DNA of 64,000 nt from NCBI GenBank assembly GCA_014804005.1, contig JAAVAP010000013.1, positions 200,302-264,301 of the forward strand, given 5' to 3'. This stretch comes from Treponema sp. (GTDB taxonomy: Bacteria > Spirochaetota > Spirochaetia > Treponematales > Treponemataceae). Positions 8,823 through 16,912 of the stretch are shown here, one piece after another. The notes under the pieces are model-generated. The model was not told where the DNA came from and did no database searches. It saw only the letters and a program-made list of their open reading frames with translations. The stretch's first letter is position 1, and each line of letters begins with the position of its first letter. Position numbers and translations under genes: made by a program.

Positions 8823-9056
8823 ATGGAAAAATCGGATTTTGAACTTTTGCCTGAACGCAGGGCATCGAATTGCGGGCGTGTTTCGCCTCCGCGCCGCGTC
8901 CGAAAAAAGACAGGCTCTCTTTTTGTCGTAAAGCCCTTTAGTGGCGGAGCGCATTTTCGGACACTGCATGAATTTTCGTCGTACGGGCGGATGAAAACTC
9001 TTTTTGCGCGGCAGGCGGCGTTTGAAAGGTGGGGGTCGAAAAATGAGCGAGATTGA
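8823..9056 (+). CDS. Possible small basic protein, 77 residues
   Basis: An AGGAG at 8810-8814, eight bases before the ATG, and a 14-base overlap into the following lipoprotein gene argue for translation. The product is basic (RRVRKKTGSLFVVKPF) and matches no family I know. Codon use does not clearly support or reject it. It may be a coupling ORF for the lipoprotein gene. Confidence 0.4.
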   Translation: MEKSDFELLPERRASNCGRVSPPRRVRKKTGSLFVVKPFSGGAHFRTLHEFSSYGRMKTLFARQAAFERWGSKNERD

Positions 9057-9525
9057 AAAAAAAGTCCTTGTTTTTTGCAGGACGCTTGCCTTGGCGTTGG
9101 GCGCGTTTTTGTGCGTTTTCTGCGCTTGCGCGATTTTTTCGTGCGCTTCAATTGAAAAAATGCTTTCAGGATTGGCCGCGCCTTATGCGATTTTCGATTC
9201 GCAGATTGCAGAGCGCGATGAAACTGGAATTGAATTCACGTTTTCGAATTTGGGCGAAAGAACGATCGCCCGCGTGGAATTTTTTGCGCGCGTTCAGGAA
9301 ACGGGCGATTCCGAAGATGATTTTTCTGACGATTCGATGGAAAAGGAATTCATCCTTGACGCGGAATTTGCGCCCGGCGATTCCGAGAGAATTTTCATTC
9401 CGCTTGGAGAATTCGAATTTGACGGCGAAATCGAAAATTATTTTGTGGAAACGCTTTTCGCTTCGGAAATAATTTTTTCCGACGGCGAAGTTTGGCGCGA
9501 CAAGGACGGGGTGTCGGTGCTGTGA
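9043..9525 (+). CDS. Hypothetical lipoprotein
   Basis: The 160-residue product has an N-terminal hydrophobic segment (LALALGAFLCVFCACAIFSC) ending in a lipobox-like IFSC-AS. The mature part is acidic and beta-rich (GIEFTFSNLGERTIARVEFF, then FIPLGEFEFDGEI), resembling an immunoglobulin-like or FxLYD-type fold of about 110 residues. No specific function can be assigned. The start at 9043 has GGTGGGGG upstream. It converges with the suf operon, 23 bases from the sufU stop. Confidence 0.65.
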   Translation: MSEIEKKVLVFCRTLALALGAFLCVFCACAIFSCASIEKMLSGLAAPYAIFDSQIAERDETGIEFTFSNLGERTIARVEFFARVQETGDSEDDFSDDSMEKEFILDAEFAPGDSERIFIPLGEFEFDGEIENYFVETLFASEIIFSDGEVWRDKDGVSVL

Positions 9526-9548
9526 TTACAGTGCGAAATTTGCTTTTT

Positions 9549-10022
9549 CTAGCAATGCGAATTGTTCGTGCCCGAACTTGTCGCGTCTCTGTCCGCGCCG
9601 CTTTTTTCGAGAATTGTTTTCATCGTCTTCCAGCCGAGTTCCGCGCATTTTACGCGAGCCGGCATTCTCGCAATGTCCTGCAATGCGGCGGCTTCGTCGA
9701 GCGATTCGAGTTCCTCTTGCGACACTTCGCCTGTGATCATTTTCATGAACGTGCCGCAAAGTTTTTTCGCCTCGTCTTCGGTTTTTCCGAGCACGAGGTC
9801 GATCATCATGTCGCACGAAGCCTGGCTTATCGCGCAGCCGCTTCCTGTAAAGCTCGCGTCGGAAATTTTTCCGTCCGAAATTTTCAGGTTGAGCGTGATG
9901 TTGTCGCCGCAACTTGGATTGATTCCGTCGTGAGAATGCGTAGCGCCTTCGAGCGGCTTTTTGTGAAGCGGGTTGATGTTGTGCTCGTTCAATATTTCTC
10001 GATAAAGTTCTTTAGTTTCCAT
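9549..10022 (-). CDS. sufU: SufU-type Fe-S assembly protein / sulfur acceptor
   Basis: The 157-residue NifU N-terminal-like protein accepts persulfide sulfur from SufS, usually through a zinc site. Ligands are visible as NPSCGDN, GSGCAISQ and VKCAELGW, with the SufU-type insertion (GKTEDEAKKLCGTF...) between the second and third. It is the last gene of the suf operon and overlaps the SufD-SufS gene by 11 bases. Confidence 0.93.
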   Translation of the reverse strand: METKELYREILNEHNINPLHKKPLEGATHSHDGINPSCGDNITLNLKISDGKISDASFTGSGCAISQASCDMMIDLVLGKTEDEAKKLCGTFMKMITGEVSQEELESLDEAAALQDIARMPARVKCAELGWKTMKTILEKSGADRDATSSGTNNSHC

Positions 10023-12183
10023 AGCCCATCCATTTTCGAATGTTTTTTATTTTCTCGCAGAAAAATTCCACTTCGCGCTCGTCGTTGTAAAAATAAAGGC
10101 TTGCCCGCGCCGTGGACTGAACGCCCAAAAATTCGCCCAAAGGCTGGGCGCAGTGATGCCCCGCGCGGATTGCGATTTTTTCGGTGTCCAATATTGTCGC
10201 GATGTCATGCGGATGAACTCCGTCAATCGTGAACGTCACGATTCCGCATCGCTTCGAGCCGTCCTTGTTTCCGATGATGTTGACGTGCGGAATTTCAAGC
10301 ATCTTTTGCGTGAGAAGTTTTCCGAGCGCGGCATCGTGTTCGGCGATTTTTTCAAGCCCGATTTTTTCGATGTACTTTGCCGCAGCCGCCATTCCCACCG
10401 CGCTCGCCGCGTTCACCGTGCCCGCTTCGAATTTTGCTGGAACTTCTGCCCAAGTTGCGCCAGTTCTCGTGACATATTCGATCATTTCGCCGCCGCGCAA
10501 AAAGGGCGGCATGGCTTCGAGAAGTTCGCGCCTCGCATAAAGCGCGCCGCAGCCGGTCGGCCCGCAAAATTTGTGTCCTGAAATTGCGAAAAAATCCGCG
10601 CCCATTTTCTGCACGTCGATTTTTTTGTGCGGCGCGGACTGCGCTCCGTCCACCACGACGACGGCTCCGAATTTATGCGCGCGCTCTGCAATTTCTTTTA
10701 TGGGATTTTCCGTGCCCAAGACATTGCTCACTTGCGAGATGGCGACGATTTTTGTTTTTTCGCCGATTTTCGTATCGTATTCGCTTTGCGGAATTTCTCC
10801 CGAATCCTTTTCGCATTCAAGCCAAACCAATTTCGCTCCGGTTTTTTGAGCCGCCATTTGCCAAGGAAGAATGTTCGAATGGTGCTCCATTATCGAAAGC
10901 GCGATTTCGTCGCCTTCGCGCAAATTTTCGAGCGCGTAGGAATATGCCACGAGATTCAATGCTTCGGTTGCGTTGCGCATGAAAATTATTTCCGCACTCT
11001 GCGCCGCGCCGAGAAAACACGCGATTGTCGCCCGCGCGTCCTCGTATGCCGCAGTCGCGCGAACGCTCAAATCGTAAAGGCCGCGCATCGGATTCGCGTT
11101 GTTAATTTTGTAGAATTCGTCCATCGCGTCGAGCACGCATTGCGGGCGTTGTGTCGTCGCCGCGTTGTCGAAGTAGACGATGCCGCGATTTTTTTCCGCC
11201 GAGAAAATCGGAAAGTCCTTTTTGTATTCGTTCTGCTCGCTCACGGATTTTCCTCCGCGTTTTTTTCCTGAAAAAATTTTGTCAAGAAATTTTTCGATTT
11301 TTTCCACGCAAGATTCGTTCGGAATCAACGCCGCCGTGCGCATGACTTTTGCCCGCGCCATCAATTCTTCTGCGGCGGCTTTTTTTATTCCGCGCGAATT
11401 AAGGTAGAAAAATATTTCGTCCGAAACGCTTCCGATTGTCGCGCCGTGGTCGCCCGAAACATCTTCTTCGCCGCACAAAATCAGCGGAATTGATTTGTTC
11501 ACGACATTTTCGGAAAGCAAAAGCACTTCTTCCAGTTCGCTTCCGCTCGATGCCGAAGAGCCGCGCTTGAAGTCGATCGTGCCGCGGAAAGTTTTTTTCG
11601 CGCCGCCCGCCAATGAGCCGAACGAATTCATAAGGCTTCGAGATTTCTTTCCGCGCTGGTTCGCGACGAAATTGATGTCGAGTTCTTGACCGTCCGCGCA
11701 ATAGTACGAAATGTCGCTTTTCAAATGCGAGTTTTCGCCGTCCAAATCCGAAATCATCTCGACGAAATTTTTCGCGCCGCCGAGTTCGATTTGCGTGAAG
11801 CGGAATTCCGCGCCGTCGGAAATTTCTGCGAAAGTTTGGTCGTGCCGCGTGAAATTTTTTCCGAGCATTTGAAGTTTCACGAGATGGACGCGCGAGCCTT
11901 TTTCCAAAATGACGCGCGTTTTTATTCTGAAAAATCCCGCCGCGCTTTCGTCCGCGTCCTGCGAAGTGTAGTCCATTATGATTGTCTTTTCTTCGCCTTC
12001 GCGCGCGTGGATTTCGTTTTCAAAAAAAACGTTTTCGCCCGGGCGCACGGAAAAATGCAGAACGCCGTCTTTCGCTTCGCCCTCGATTTTTTTGAGCTGC
12101 TCCGGAACGGAAATTTCCGCCGCGTTCATCTTGAGCCAATTCCAAGTGGGGGCAGGAAGTTTGTTTACGATTTTTTCTGTCAT
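10012..12183 (-). CDS. SufD-SufS fusion: scaffold subunit joined to cysteine desulfurase
   Basis: One uninterrupted 723-codon frame encodes two suf proteins. Residues ~1-305 are SufD: beta-helix core, ending with the conserved histidine in GDHGATIGSVSDE and the ISRGI-like FYLNSRGIKKAAAEEL. A lysine- and serine-rich linker (KKRGGKSVSEQNEYKK) leads into SufS at about residue 330: GIVYFDNAATTQRP, the PLP lysine in ISGHKFCGPTG, and the catalytic cysteine in AGHHCAQPLGEF. In most bacteria these are separate proteins. The fusion would hold the sulfur source on the SufBC-D scaffold. The start overlaps the sufB stop by four bases. Confidence 0.93.
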   Translation of the reverse strand: MTEKIVNKLPAPTWNWLKMNAAEISVPEQLKKIEGEAKDGVLHFSVRPGENVFFENEIHAREGEEKTIIMDYTSQDADESAAGFFRIKTRVILEKGSRVHLVKLQMLGKNFTRHDQTFAEISDGAEFRFTQIELGGAKNFVEMISDLDGENSHLKSDISYYCADGQELDINFVANQRGKKSRSLMNSFGSLAGGAKKTFRGTIDFKRGSSASSGSELEEVLLLSENVVNKSIPLILCGEEDVSGDHGATIGSVSDEIFFYLNSRGIKKAAAEELMARAKVMRTAALIPNESCVEKIEKFLDKIFSGKKRGGKSVSEQNEYKKDFPIFSAEKNRGIVYFDNAATTQRPQCVLDAMDEFYKINNANPMRGLYDLSVRATAAYEDARATIACFLGAAQSAEIIFMRNATEALNLVAYSYALENLREGDEIALSIMEHHSNILPWQMAAQKTGAKLVWLECEKDSGEIPQSEYDTKIGEKTKIVAISQVSNVLGTENPIKEIAERAHKFGAVVVVDGAQSAPHKKIDVQKMGADFFAISGHKFCGPTGCGALYARRELLEAMPPFLRGGEMIEYVTRTGATWAEVPAKFEAGTVNAASAVGMAAAAKYIEKIGLEKIAEHDAALGKLLTQKMLEIPHVNIIGNKDGSKRCGIVTFTIDGVHPHDIATILDTEKIAIRAGHHCAQPLGEFLGVQSTARASLYFYNDEREVEFFCEKIKNIRKWMGYGN

Positions 12184-13586
12184 AGGCTTCCCTTCATTTC
12201 AAGGCGAATCAGGTTGTTCATTTCCACGGCGTATTCCAGCGGAAGTTCTTTGCTCACGGGATTTGCGAAGCCCGAAACGATCATCGCTCGCGCTTCGTCC
12301 TCCGCGATTCCTCGGCTCATCAAATAGAAAATCGCGTCGGAACTGATTCGCCCGATTTTGGCTTCGTGCCCGATGTCGGCTTTGTCCGTGAGGACTGTCA
12401 TCGCGGGAATCGTGTCGCTGCGCGATTCGCTGTCAAGCATCAGGCTTTGGCACGAGACGCTCGCCTTGCTGCCCTTGGCGTTTTTCGAAATGTAGACCGC
12501 GCTTCGGTAAGTGGAAATGCCGCCGCCTTTCGAGATTGATTTCGTGTTTATGACGCTCGAAGTGTTTTCCGCAAGGTGAATCATTTTCGCGCCCGTGTCA
12601 AGATTTTGTCCCGAGCCTGCGAAAGTCACTCCCGTGAATTCAGCGCGGGAATTTTTCCCGACCAAATCGCTTTCGGGATAAAGGTATGAAACATTGCTTC
12701 CGAAACTTCCCGAAATCCATTCGATGCTCGCGTATTCTTCAACACGCGCGCGCTTTGTGTTGAGATTGTACATGTTTTTCGACCAGTTTTCAATCGTGGA
12801 ATATCGCAAGTGCGCGCCGCGCTTTACGAAAAGTTCGACGCAGCCCGCGTGCAAATTAGCGACGTTGTATTTCGGAGCCGAGCATCCTTCGATAAAATGT
12901 AGGCTCGCGCCTTCGTCCACGATGATGAGCGTGTGCTCGAACTGCCCCGCGCCCTTCGCGTTCAGCCGGAAATACGATTGCAGCGGAAAAGAAAGTTGCA
13001 CGCCTTTCGGAACGTAGACGAAACTTCCGCCGCTCCACGCCGCTCCGTGCAACGCCGCGAATTTATGGTCGGAAGGCTTTACGAGCGTCATAAAATATTC
13101 GCGCACCATTCCGCCCCATTCTTCGCTTTTCAACGCCGATTCGAAATCCGTGTAAATCACGCCTTCTTTCAAAACTTCGTTTTTGACATTGTGGTAAACC
13201 AATTCGGAATCGTATTGCGCGCCCACTCCGGCAAGGCTTTCGCGCTCCGCCTTCGGAATGCCGAGCTTTTCGAACGTGTCCTTGATGTCGTCCGGAACGT
13301 CCTTCCATTCGCCGCTCATTTTTGTCTTTGGACGAACGTAGGACGAAATGTTCGCCATGTCAAGCCCTGAAATGTCCGGTCCCCAATTCGGCACGCGCAA
13401 CTTGTTGTATGTCTCGAGCGACTTGAGGCGGAATTCGCGCATCCATTCGGGATCGCCTTTTTCCTCTGAAATTTTCCGCACGATTTCTTCGGAAAGTCCG
13501 CTTTCGATTCGGAAAAATTTTTCGTCGGTTTCCTCGTAGCGGAAGTCGTACATCGAGCGGTCTATGTCGTTTATTTCACGTTCCAT
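12180..13586 (-). CDS. sufB: Fe-S cluster assembly scaffold SufB
   Basis: The 468-residue product forms the scaffold with SufC and the SufD part of the next protein. Family features are WMREFRLKSLETY, VPNWGPDISGLD, ASLHFIEGCSAP, the essential cysteine region SVSCQSLMLDSES, DIGHEAKIGRISSDAIFYL and MSRGI. The start at 13586 (MEREINDIDRS) has GGAG eight bases upstream; an in-frame TTG two codons earlier is less likely. It overlaps the 80-residue ORF before it and the fusion gene after it. Confidence 0.95.
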   Translation of the reverse strand: MEREINDIDRSMYDFRYEETDEKFFRIESGLSEEIVRKISEEKGDPEWMREFRLKSLETYNKLRVPNWGPDISGLDMANISSYVRPKTKMSGEWKDVPDDIKDTFEKLGIPKAERESLAGVGAQYDSELVYHNVKNEVLKEGVIYTDFESALKSEEWGGMVREYFMTLVKPSDHKFAALHGAAWSGGSFVYVPKGVQLSFPLQSYFRLNAKGAGQFEHTLIIVDEGASLHFIEGCSAPKYNVANLHAGCVELFVKRGAHLRYSTIENWSKNMYNLNTKRARVEEYASIEWISGSFGSNVSYLYPESDLVGKNSRAEFTGVTFAGSGQNLDTGAKMIHLAENTSSVINTKSISKGGGISTYRSAVYISKNAKGSKASVSCQSLMLDSESRSDTIPAMTVLTDKADIGHEAKIGRISSDAIFYLMSRGIAEDEARAMIVSGFANPVSKELPLEYAVEMNNLIRLEMKGSL

Positions 13587-13818
13587 TCGCAAATCTCCGC
13601 AATCTTTCTTTTCTGCAACGTTCCAAAATCGGAAGAAAATCCTCGCGCAAAAAAAGTGCCTTCATCTGATATTTCATAAAAACTTTAGGCGTGAATTTGA
13701 TTTTCGTCCCGCGCATGATTTGGCAAAGAAAAACGCCCTCCGCCTTCGACAAATCCGCCAAGTCGATTTCGTCTTTTTGAGAAAAATATTTTTCCAAAAT
13801 CGCCTTCATTTCTTCCAT
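13576..13818 (-). CDS. Hypothetical 80-residue protein inside the suf operon
   Basis: The small basic protein starts MEEMKAILEKYFSQ and ends RRFANGT. It is not a known Suf component (not SufA, SufE, SufT or SufR by eye). It lies between sufC (20 bases after its stop) and sufB (11-base overlap), so it is co-transcribed with the pathway. A helical LxxYF pattern and one internal cysteine are the only visible features. The start has no clear ribosome-binding site, which suggests coupling to sufC. Confidence 0.6.
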   Translation of the reverse strand: MEEMKAILEKYFSQKDEIDLADLSKAEGVFLCQIMRGTKIKFTPKVFMKYQMKALFLREDFLPILERCRKERLRRFANGT

Positions 13819-13838
13819 AATTTCAAGTTCGCTTTTTG

Positions 13839-14573
13839 CTAATTTATTGAAGCGAATCCGTTCCTTGCGATTTCATCGACAAGTTCCGCGCCGCCAGTCC
13901 GCACGATTTTTCCCTTCGCGAGAATGTGCGTGTAGTCCACTTTGAGGCTTTCGAGAATTTTCGCCGAATGCGTTATTATCAAAAGCGCGCCATTGTTCGC
14001 CTTTTTGTATTCTTCGATTCCGCGCGAGACAGTGCGCACGGCGTCCACGTCCAGTCCTGAATCCGTCTCGTCCAAAATCGCGAGCCGAGGCTTGAGCATG
14101 AGAAGCTGGAGAATCTCGCTTTTTTTGCGTTCGCCGCCCGAAAATCCCACGTTCAAATCGCGCGCGGCGTAAGACGAATCCATCGCCAAAAATTCCATCT
14201 GCGCCTTGAGTTCCTTTTGGAATTGGAAAAGCTTGACGCGCTCGCCGGTTTTCTGCGCGATCGCGCTTCGGATGAAATTCTCGAGCGAGATTCCCGGAAC
14301 TTCGAGCGGATTTTGGAACGACATGAAAATGCCTTTTTTCGCGCGCGCCGCCGCGTCGTCGCCCGTTATGTCCTCGCCGTCGAAAAATATTTTTCCGCCC
14401 GAAAGAGTGTAGAGCGGATTTCCCATTATCGCGTTTCCGAGCGTGGATTTTCCCGCGCCGTTCGGCCCCATTATGACATGAGTTTCGCCCGCGCCCACGC
14501 TGAGGCTCAAGCCTTCGAGGACTTGCTTTTCATCTATTTTTACGCCGATGTTGTTTACTTCGAGTAACGCCAT
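13839..14573 (-). CDS. sufC: Fe-S assembly ATPase SufC
   Basis: The 244-residue ABC-type ATPase drives the SufBCD scaffold. Walker A is GPNGAGKST, the Q-loop is MSFQNPLEVPGI, the signature is FSGGERKKSEI, Walker B is LAILDETDSGLD, and the switch histidine is in IITHSAKIL. The start is MALLEVNNIGVK at 14573; an upstream in-frame extension has no similarity. There is no Shine-Dalgarno site, and a TATACT box lies exactly six bases before the ATG, so the whole operon is predicted to begin with a leaderless message. Confidence 0.95.
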   Translation of the reverse strand: MALLEVNNIGVKIDEKQVLEGLSLSVGAGETHVIMGPNGAGKSTLGNAIMGNPLYTLSGGKIFFDGEDITGDDAAARAKKGIFMSFQNPLEVPGISLENFIRSAIAQKTGERVKLFQFQKELKAQMEFLAMDSSYAARDLNVGFSGGERKKSEILQLLMLKPRLAILDETDSGLDVDAVRTVSRGIEEYKKANNGALLIITHSAKILESLKVDYTHILAKGKIVRTGGAELVDEIARNGFASIN

Positions 14574-14579
14574 ACTTTT

Positions 14580-14608
14580 AGTATAATGAAAATCCGCAAT
14601 AAAGGCAA
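14580..14608 (-). promoter_or_regulatory. Promoter TTGCCT-17-TATACT of the suf operon
   Basis: On the minus strand, TTGCCT is at 14608-14603 and TATACT at 14585-14580, with a 17-base spacer. The sufC ATG follows after six bases, so +1 coincides with the start codon. I see no operator for an Fe-S regulator. Confidence 0.75.
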
Positions 14609-14732
14609 GGGCGCAGCGAGATTTTGCGGAGCCTGACTTTTTTTCGCCTGTCCAGTATATTTTGACAGACAGCCGCGTCCATTTAAGGTTTTCGCCCTGT
14701 AACAAACCCTGCGGCGTTTTTCCCTTATGTCC

Positions 14733-14762
14733 TTGACACTTCGCGGCATTTCATGCTAGTAT
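14733..14762 (+). promoter_or_regulatory. Promoter TTGACA-18-TAGTAT of cassette A
   Basis: TTGACA is at 14733-14738 and TAGTAT at 14757-14762. The ATG of the leader ORF comes six bases later. It drives the leader, attenuator and DUF6261-like gene in cassette A. Confidence 0.7.
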
Positions 14763-14768
14763 ATTTTT

Positions 14769-14846
14769 ATGATGCATATATCCCCACAACTTGAATACAA
14801 AGAACTGCTCGCTAGAAAAAGTATGGGGGGGGGTGTAACAGCCTAG
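14769..14846 (+). CDS. Cassette A leader peptide with in-frame G9 tract
   Basis: The predicted leaderless 25-codon ORF starts MMHISPQLEYKELLARKS and ends MGGGVTA-stop. Nine G residues at 14825-14833 encode the glycines. Inserting one G would move the frame into an open reading frame that continues without a stop through the hairpin and repeats to 15346 (about 192 codons), overlapping the DUF6261-like start. Removing one G gives an immediate TAA. The peptide ending GGG-V-T is shared with the cassette B leader (GGG-I-T). No homologue is known to me. Confidence 0.6.
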   Translation: MMHISPQLEYKELLARKSMGGGVTA

Positions 14847-14875
14847 GTTTTTTCGGAAAAGCACAGTTCGCATAT

Positions 14876-14925
14876 AAAAAGACGCGCAATGAGGACAAAA
14901 TGTCTAATTGCGCGTCTTTTTTATT
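14876..14925 (+). terminator. Intrinsic terminator / attenuator in the cassette A leader
   Basis: A 15-bp perfect stem (14876-14890 pairing with 14907-14921), with an inner GACA/TGTC hairpin, runs straight into a T-rich tail. It lies 29 bases after the stop of the leader peptide and 370 bases before the DUF6261-like gene, so it would end most transcripts unless read through. Confidence 0.8.
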
Positions 14926-14934
14926 TCGCTTTGC

Positions 14935-15184
14935 TTCTCACATTGTGTCGCTTGGCGCATTTTCAAGCAAAATTTATTCTCACATTACTCCACTTGGCGT
15001 GTTTTCAGGCAAAATTTGTTCTCATGTAGTCTCGTTTGGGTTGTTTTCGACCAAATTCATTCTCATATTGTTTCGCATGGCGTGTTTCTGGGCAGAATTT
15101 GTGCTCGCATGCTCCGCATGGAGCGTTTCCATGCAAAATTTCTTCTCACATTGCGTCGCGGGGCGCGTTTTGTCGCAGGGCTTC
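14935..15184 (+). repeat. Tandem array of six 41-42 bp units, cassette A
   Basis: Units begin with TTCTCA or a variant at 14935, 14977, 15019, 15060, 15102 and 15143. They share TTCTCACATT, TGGCG and CAAAATTT. Within several units short arms pair: CTTG/CAAG in unit 1, TTTGG/CCAAA in unit 3, ATGGA/TCCAT in unit 5. The pairing is kept although the bases differ. Confidence 0.75.
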
Positions 15185-15260
15185 GCCCTGCTTCCGAGTT
15201 TTCGTTTGCTCGCGAGGCTCGCATTTTTGTCGCTTCGCGGCAAAAAGCACGAAAACTCGC
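15176..15260 (+). repeat. CGAGTTT multi-hairpin element, copy 1
   Basis: The hairpin CAGGGC-TTC-GCCCTG (15176-15190) is followed by outer arms CGAGTTTTCG/CGAAAACTCG (15195-15259). These enclose a CTCGCGAG palindrome and TTTTTGTCGC-TTC-GCGGCAAAAA. The whole resembles a branched, REP-like structure. The same arrangement recurs at 45339-45437 and 46482-46547, with smaller relatives at 31920 and 54188. Confidence 0.75.
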
Positions 15261-15296
15261 TCAAATTTAGCAAAAAACATAAATCAGGAGGGTTTT

Positions 15297-16013
15297 ATGG
15301 CAAAAGTTGCAAAGGTAAACGCAAGGGTTTTCGTGACGGAGCTTGACGCGCTCTCGGACGCGCTGGAGCGCGAGTATGCGGCGGCTTGCGCGGGCGGCGA
15401 GACGGCGGTGGCGAAGGACGCTGTGCTTAAGGCGCAGTTCGGGCAGCTTAAGGACTTGAGCGCGCGGAACACCACGGCAATCAAGCAGTCGCCTGTGACG
15501 TCCACTCTGGACGAGGCGGATTCGGCGCGGGATTCCGTGACGCGCGACCTCTTCACGCTCGCTGGCGGCTACACGGCAAGCCCTTTCGCGGAGGTAAAGG
15601 CCGCGGCTCAGGTTGTGTGCGCGGTGCTCGAAAAATACGGGCGCGGCATGACTGGCAAGGGCTACGCGGAGCAGACCGCGCTCACCGAGTCGCTTCTGGA
15701 GGATTTGGCGGCATCTTCGGTTTCGGAGGGCGTGAAGGCTCTTTCGGGAGTGGCGGAACTCTTGGCACAGTTGCGCTCGGCGCAGGACGGATTCGCCTCC
15801 GCGCACGACGGCTACATCAAGGCGAAGCTCGGAAAGGGCGAGTCGGCAACGTCGCTCAAAAAGCCGATTGTCTCGCTGATTAACGACGGCATCGTGCCGT
15901 ACCTGAACATCGTGGCGGCGATGGACGGCTACGCGGACTTCGCGGACGCGGTGGCGGAGAACATCAAGAAGATGAACAACACCGTGGCGCGCCGCCTGGC
16001 GACGGAAAAGTGA
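15297..16013 (+). CDS. DUF6261-like protein, cassette A
   Basis: The 238-residue, Ala-rich, entirely helical product has no signal peptide. It aligns along its whole length with the cassette B protein: LSARNTTAIK, LDEADSARDSV, TESLLEDL, LRSAQDGF, KGESATSLKK and IVPYLNIV have direct counterparts. The third copy (cassette C) has the sequence pattern I associate with DUF6261, a family of unknown function frequent in Bacteroidetes. The start at 15297 has AGGAGGG upstream. Base composition is clearly GC-richer than the gene that follows. The function is unknown; four-helix-bundle-like pairing of long helices is likely. Confidence 0.75.
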   Translation: MAKVAKVNARVFVTELDALSDALEREYAAACAGGETAVAKDAVLKAQFGQLKDLSARNTTAIKQSPVTSTLDEADSARDSVTRDLFTLAGGYTASPFAEVKAAAQVVCAVLEKYGRGMTGKGYAEQTALTESLLEDLAASSVSEGVKALSGVAELLAQLRSAQDGFASAHDGYIKAKLGKGESATSLKKPIVSLINDGIVPYLNIVAAMDGYADFADAVAENIKKMNNTVARRLATEK

Positions 16014-16056
16014 GCAAATATTGTCATCGGCGGATATAAAACGCAAGGAGTCTTTT

Positions 16057-16887
16057 ATGAAGAGAAAACGGATTGAAGTTGTGTTTATGGCGGCGCTTTT
16101 CGCGGCGGCGTTGGCGTTTGTGGCATGCAAGAATATTGAAGATGGCGGCGAAATCCAGCAGCCTCCTGCGCCCGAGCAGGGTGCGAGTGGCGGAAGCCAA
16201 GGCGAAGGACAGCCCAGCGGCGGCGATAACACAGGCAATGAAGGCGAGAATCCCGATGAAGGCGGAGATGAAGGTGATGAACAAAATCCTCCGCAACCAT
16301 CTGGTAAAACTGTTGTTGAGCTGATGAAAGAAATCATCGGAGAAAACAAGTACGACGCGATTTCGGAGGAAGTGGCGGCCGGAAACATGACATTGACGGA
16401 AGAAAAGATAAAAGCGGTGGGCGACATTTTCCCCGCCCTTGAAAAGGACGCGGAAAGCGGCAAGGAAGCAAAAGACGTGGAGAACGCTGAAATAATTCGG
16501 CAAAACAAGGAAGCATTCGTCGCGCAGGCGCGGGGCGAAATGGAAGACGTGTTCAAGACTATATATCCTGAAGGGTATGAAGAGTATCCTTTTCTCTTTG
16601 ACGAAGATGACTTTGAAAGGAAATATGTCGTCACATACAAAAAGAATTTTACATTCGAAGGCGAGTTCAACCTCGACGAAATTGACATAATAAAAGCGGA
16701 TGGCGCGCAAGGAGATTTCTCAAATGCAACATTAACGGGTAATAATATAACTATTGATAATCTTAATAGTATAAGAGGTGAGTATTTACCAACAATATCA
16801 TCTACAAATATATCATCAAGTTCATCTCCAAAAGCTATCTATAATTTATATAAAGCATATTCAAGTAATTTAAATAAACTTACTTGA
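16057..16887 (+). pseudogene. Lipoprotein gene of cassette A, N-terminal part; truncated by a stop
   Basis: The product starts MKRKRIEVVFMAALFAAALA with the lipobox FVAC, then a Pro/Gly/Glu-rich linker (EIQQPPAPEQGASGG...). AAGGAG lies upstream of the ATG at 16057. The first ~630 bases have the composition of the neighbours; from about 16690 the sequence becomes strongly AT-rich with AAA, TTA, ATA and AAT codons. The frame ends at TGA 16885-16887, but similar AT-rich coding sequence continues in another frame to 17797, so this is probably a broken surface lipoprotein. It lies 43 bases after the DUF6261-like stop. The translated 276 residues could still be made. Confidence 0.65.
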
Positions 16888-16912
16888 AAGGGTGATTTAT
16901 ATAAGAAAACAA

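Noticed and set aside
9492-10581. Plus-strand ORFs opposite sufU and the SufD-SufS gene
   Set aside because: Shadow frames of conserved minus-strand genes; no family similarity.
14825-14833. Poly-G as a sequencing or assembly artefact only
   Set aside because: Not fully excluded, but three independent loci have exactly nine bases, in similar leader positions with matching flanks, so a biological feature is more likely. Reads must confirm the length.
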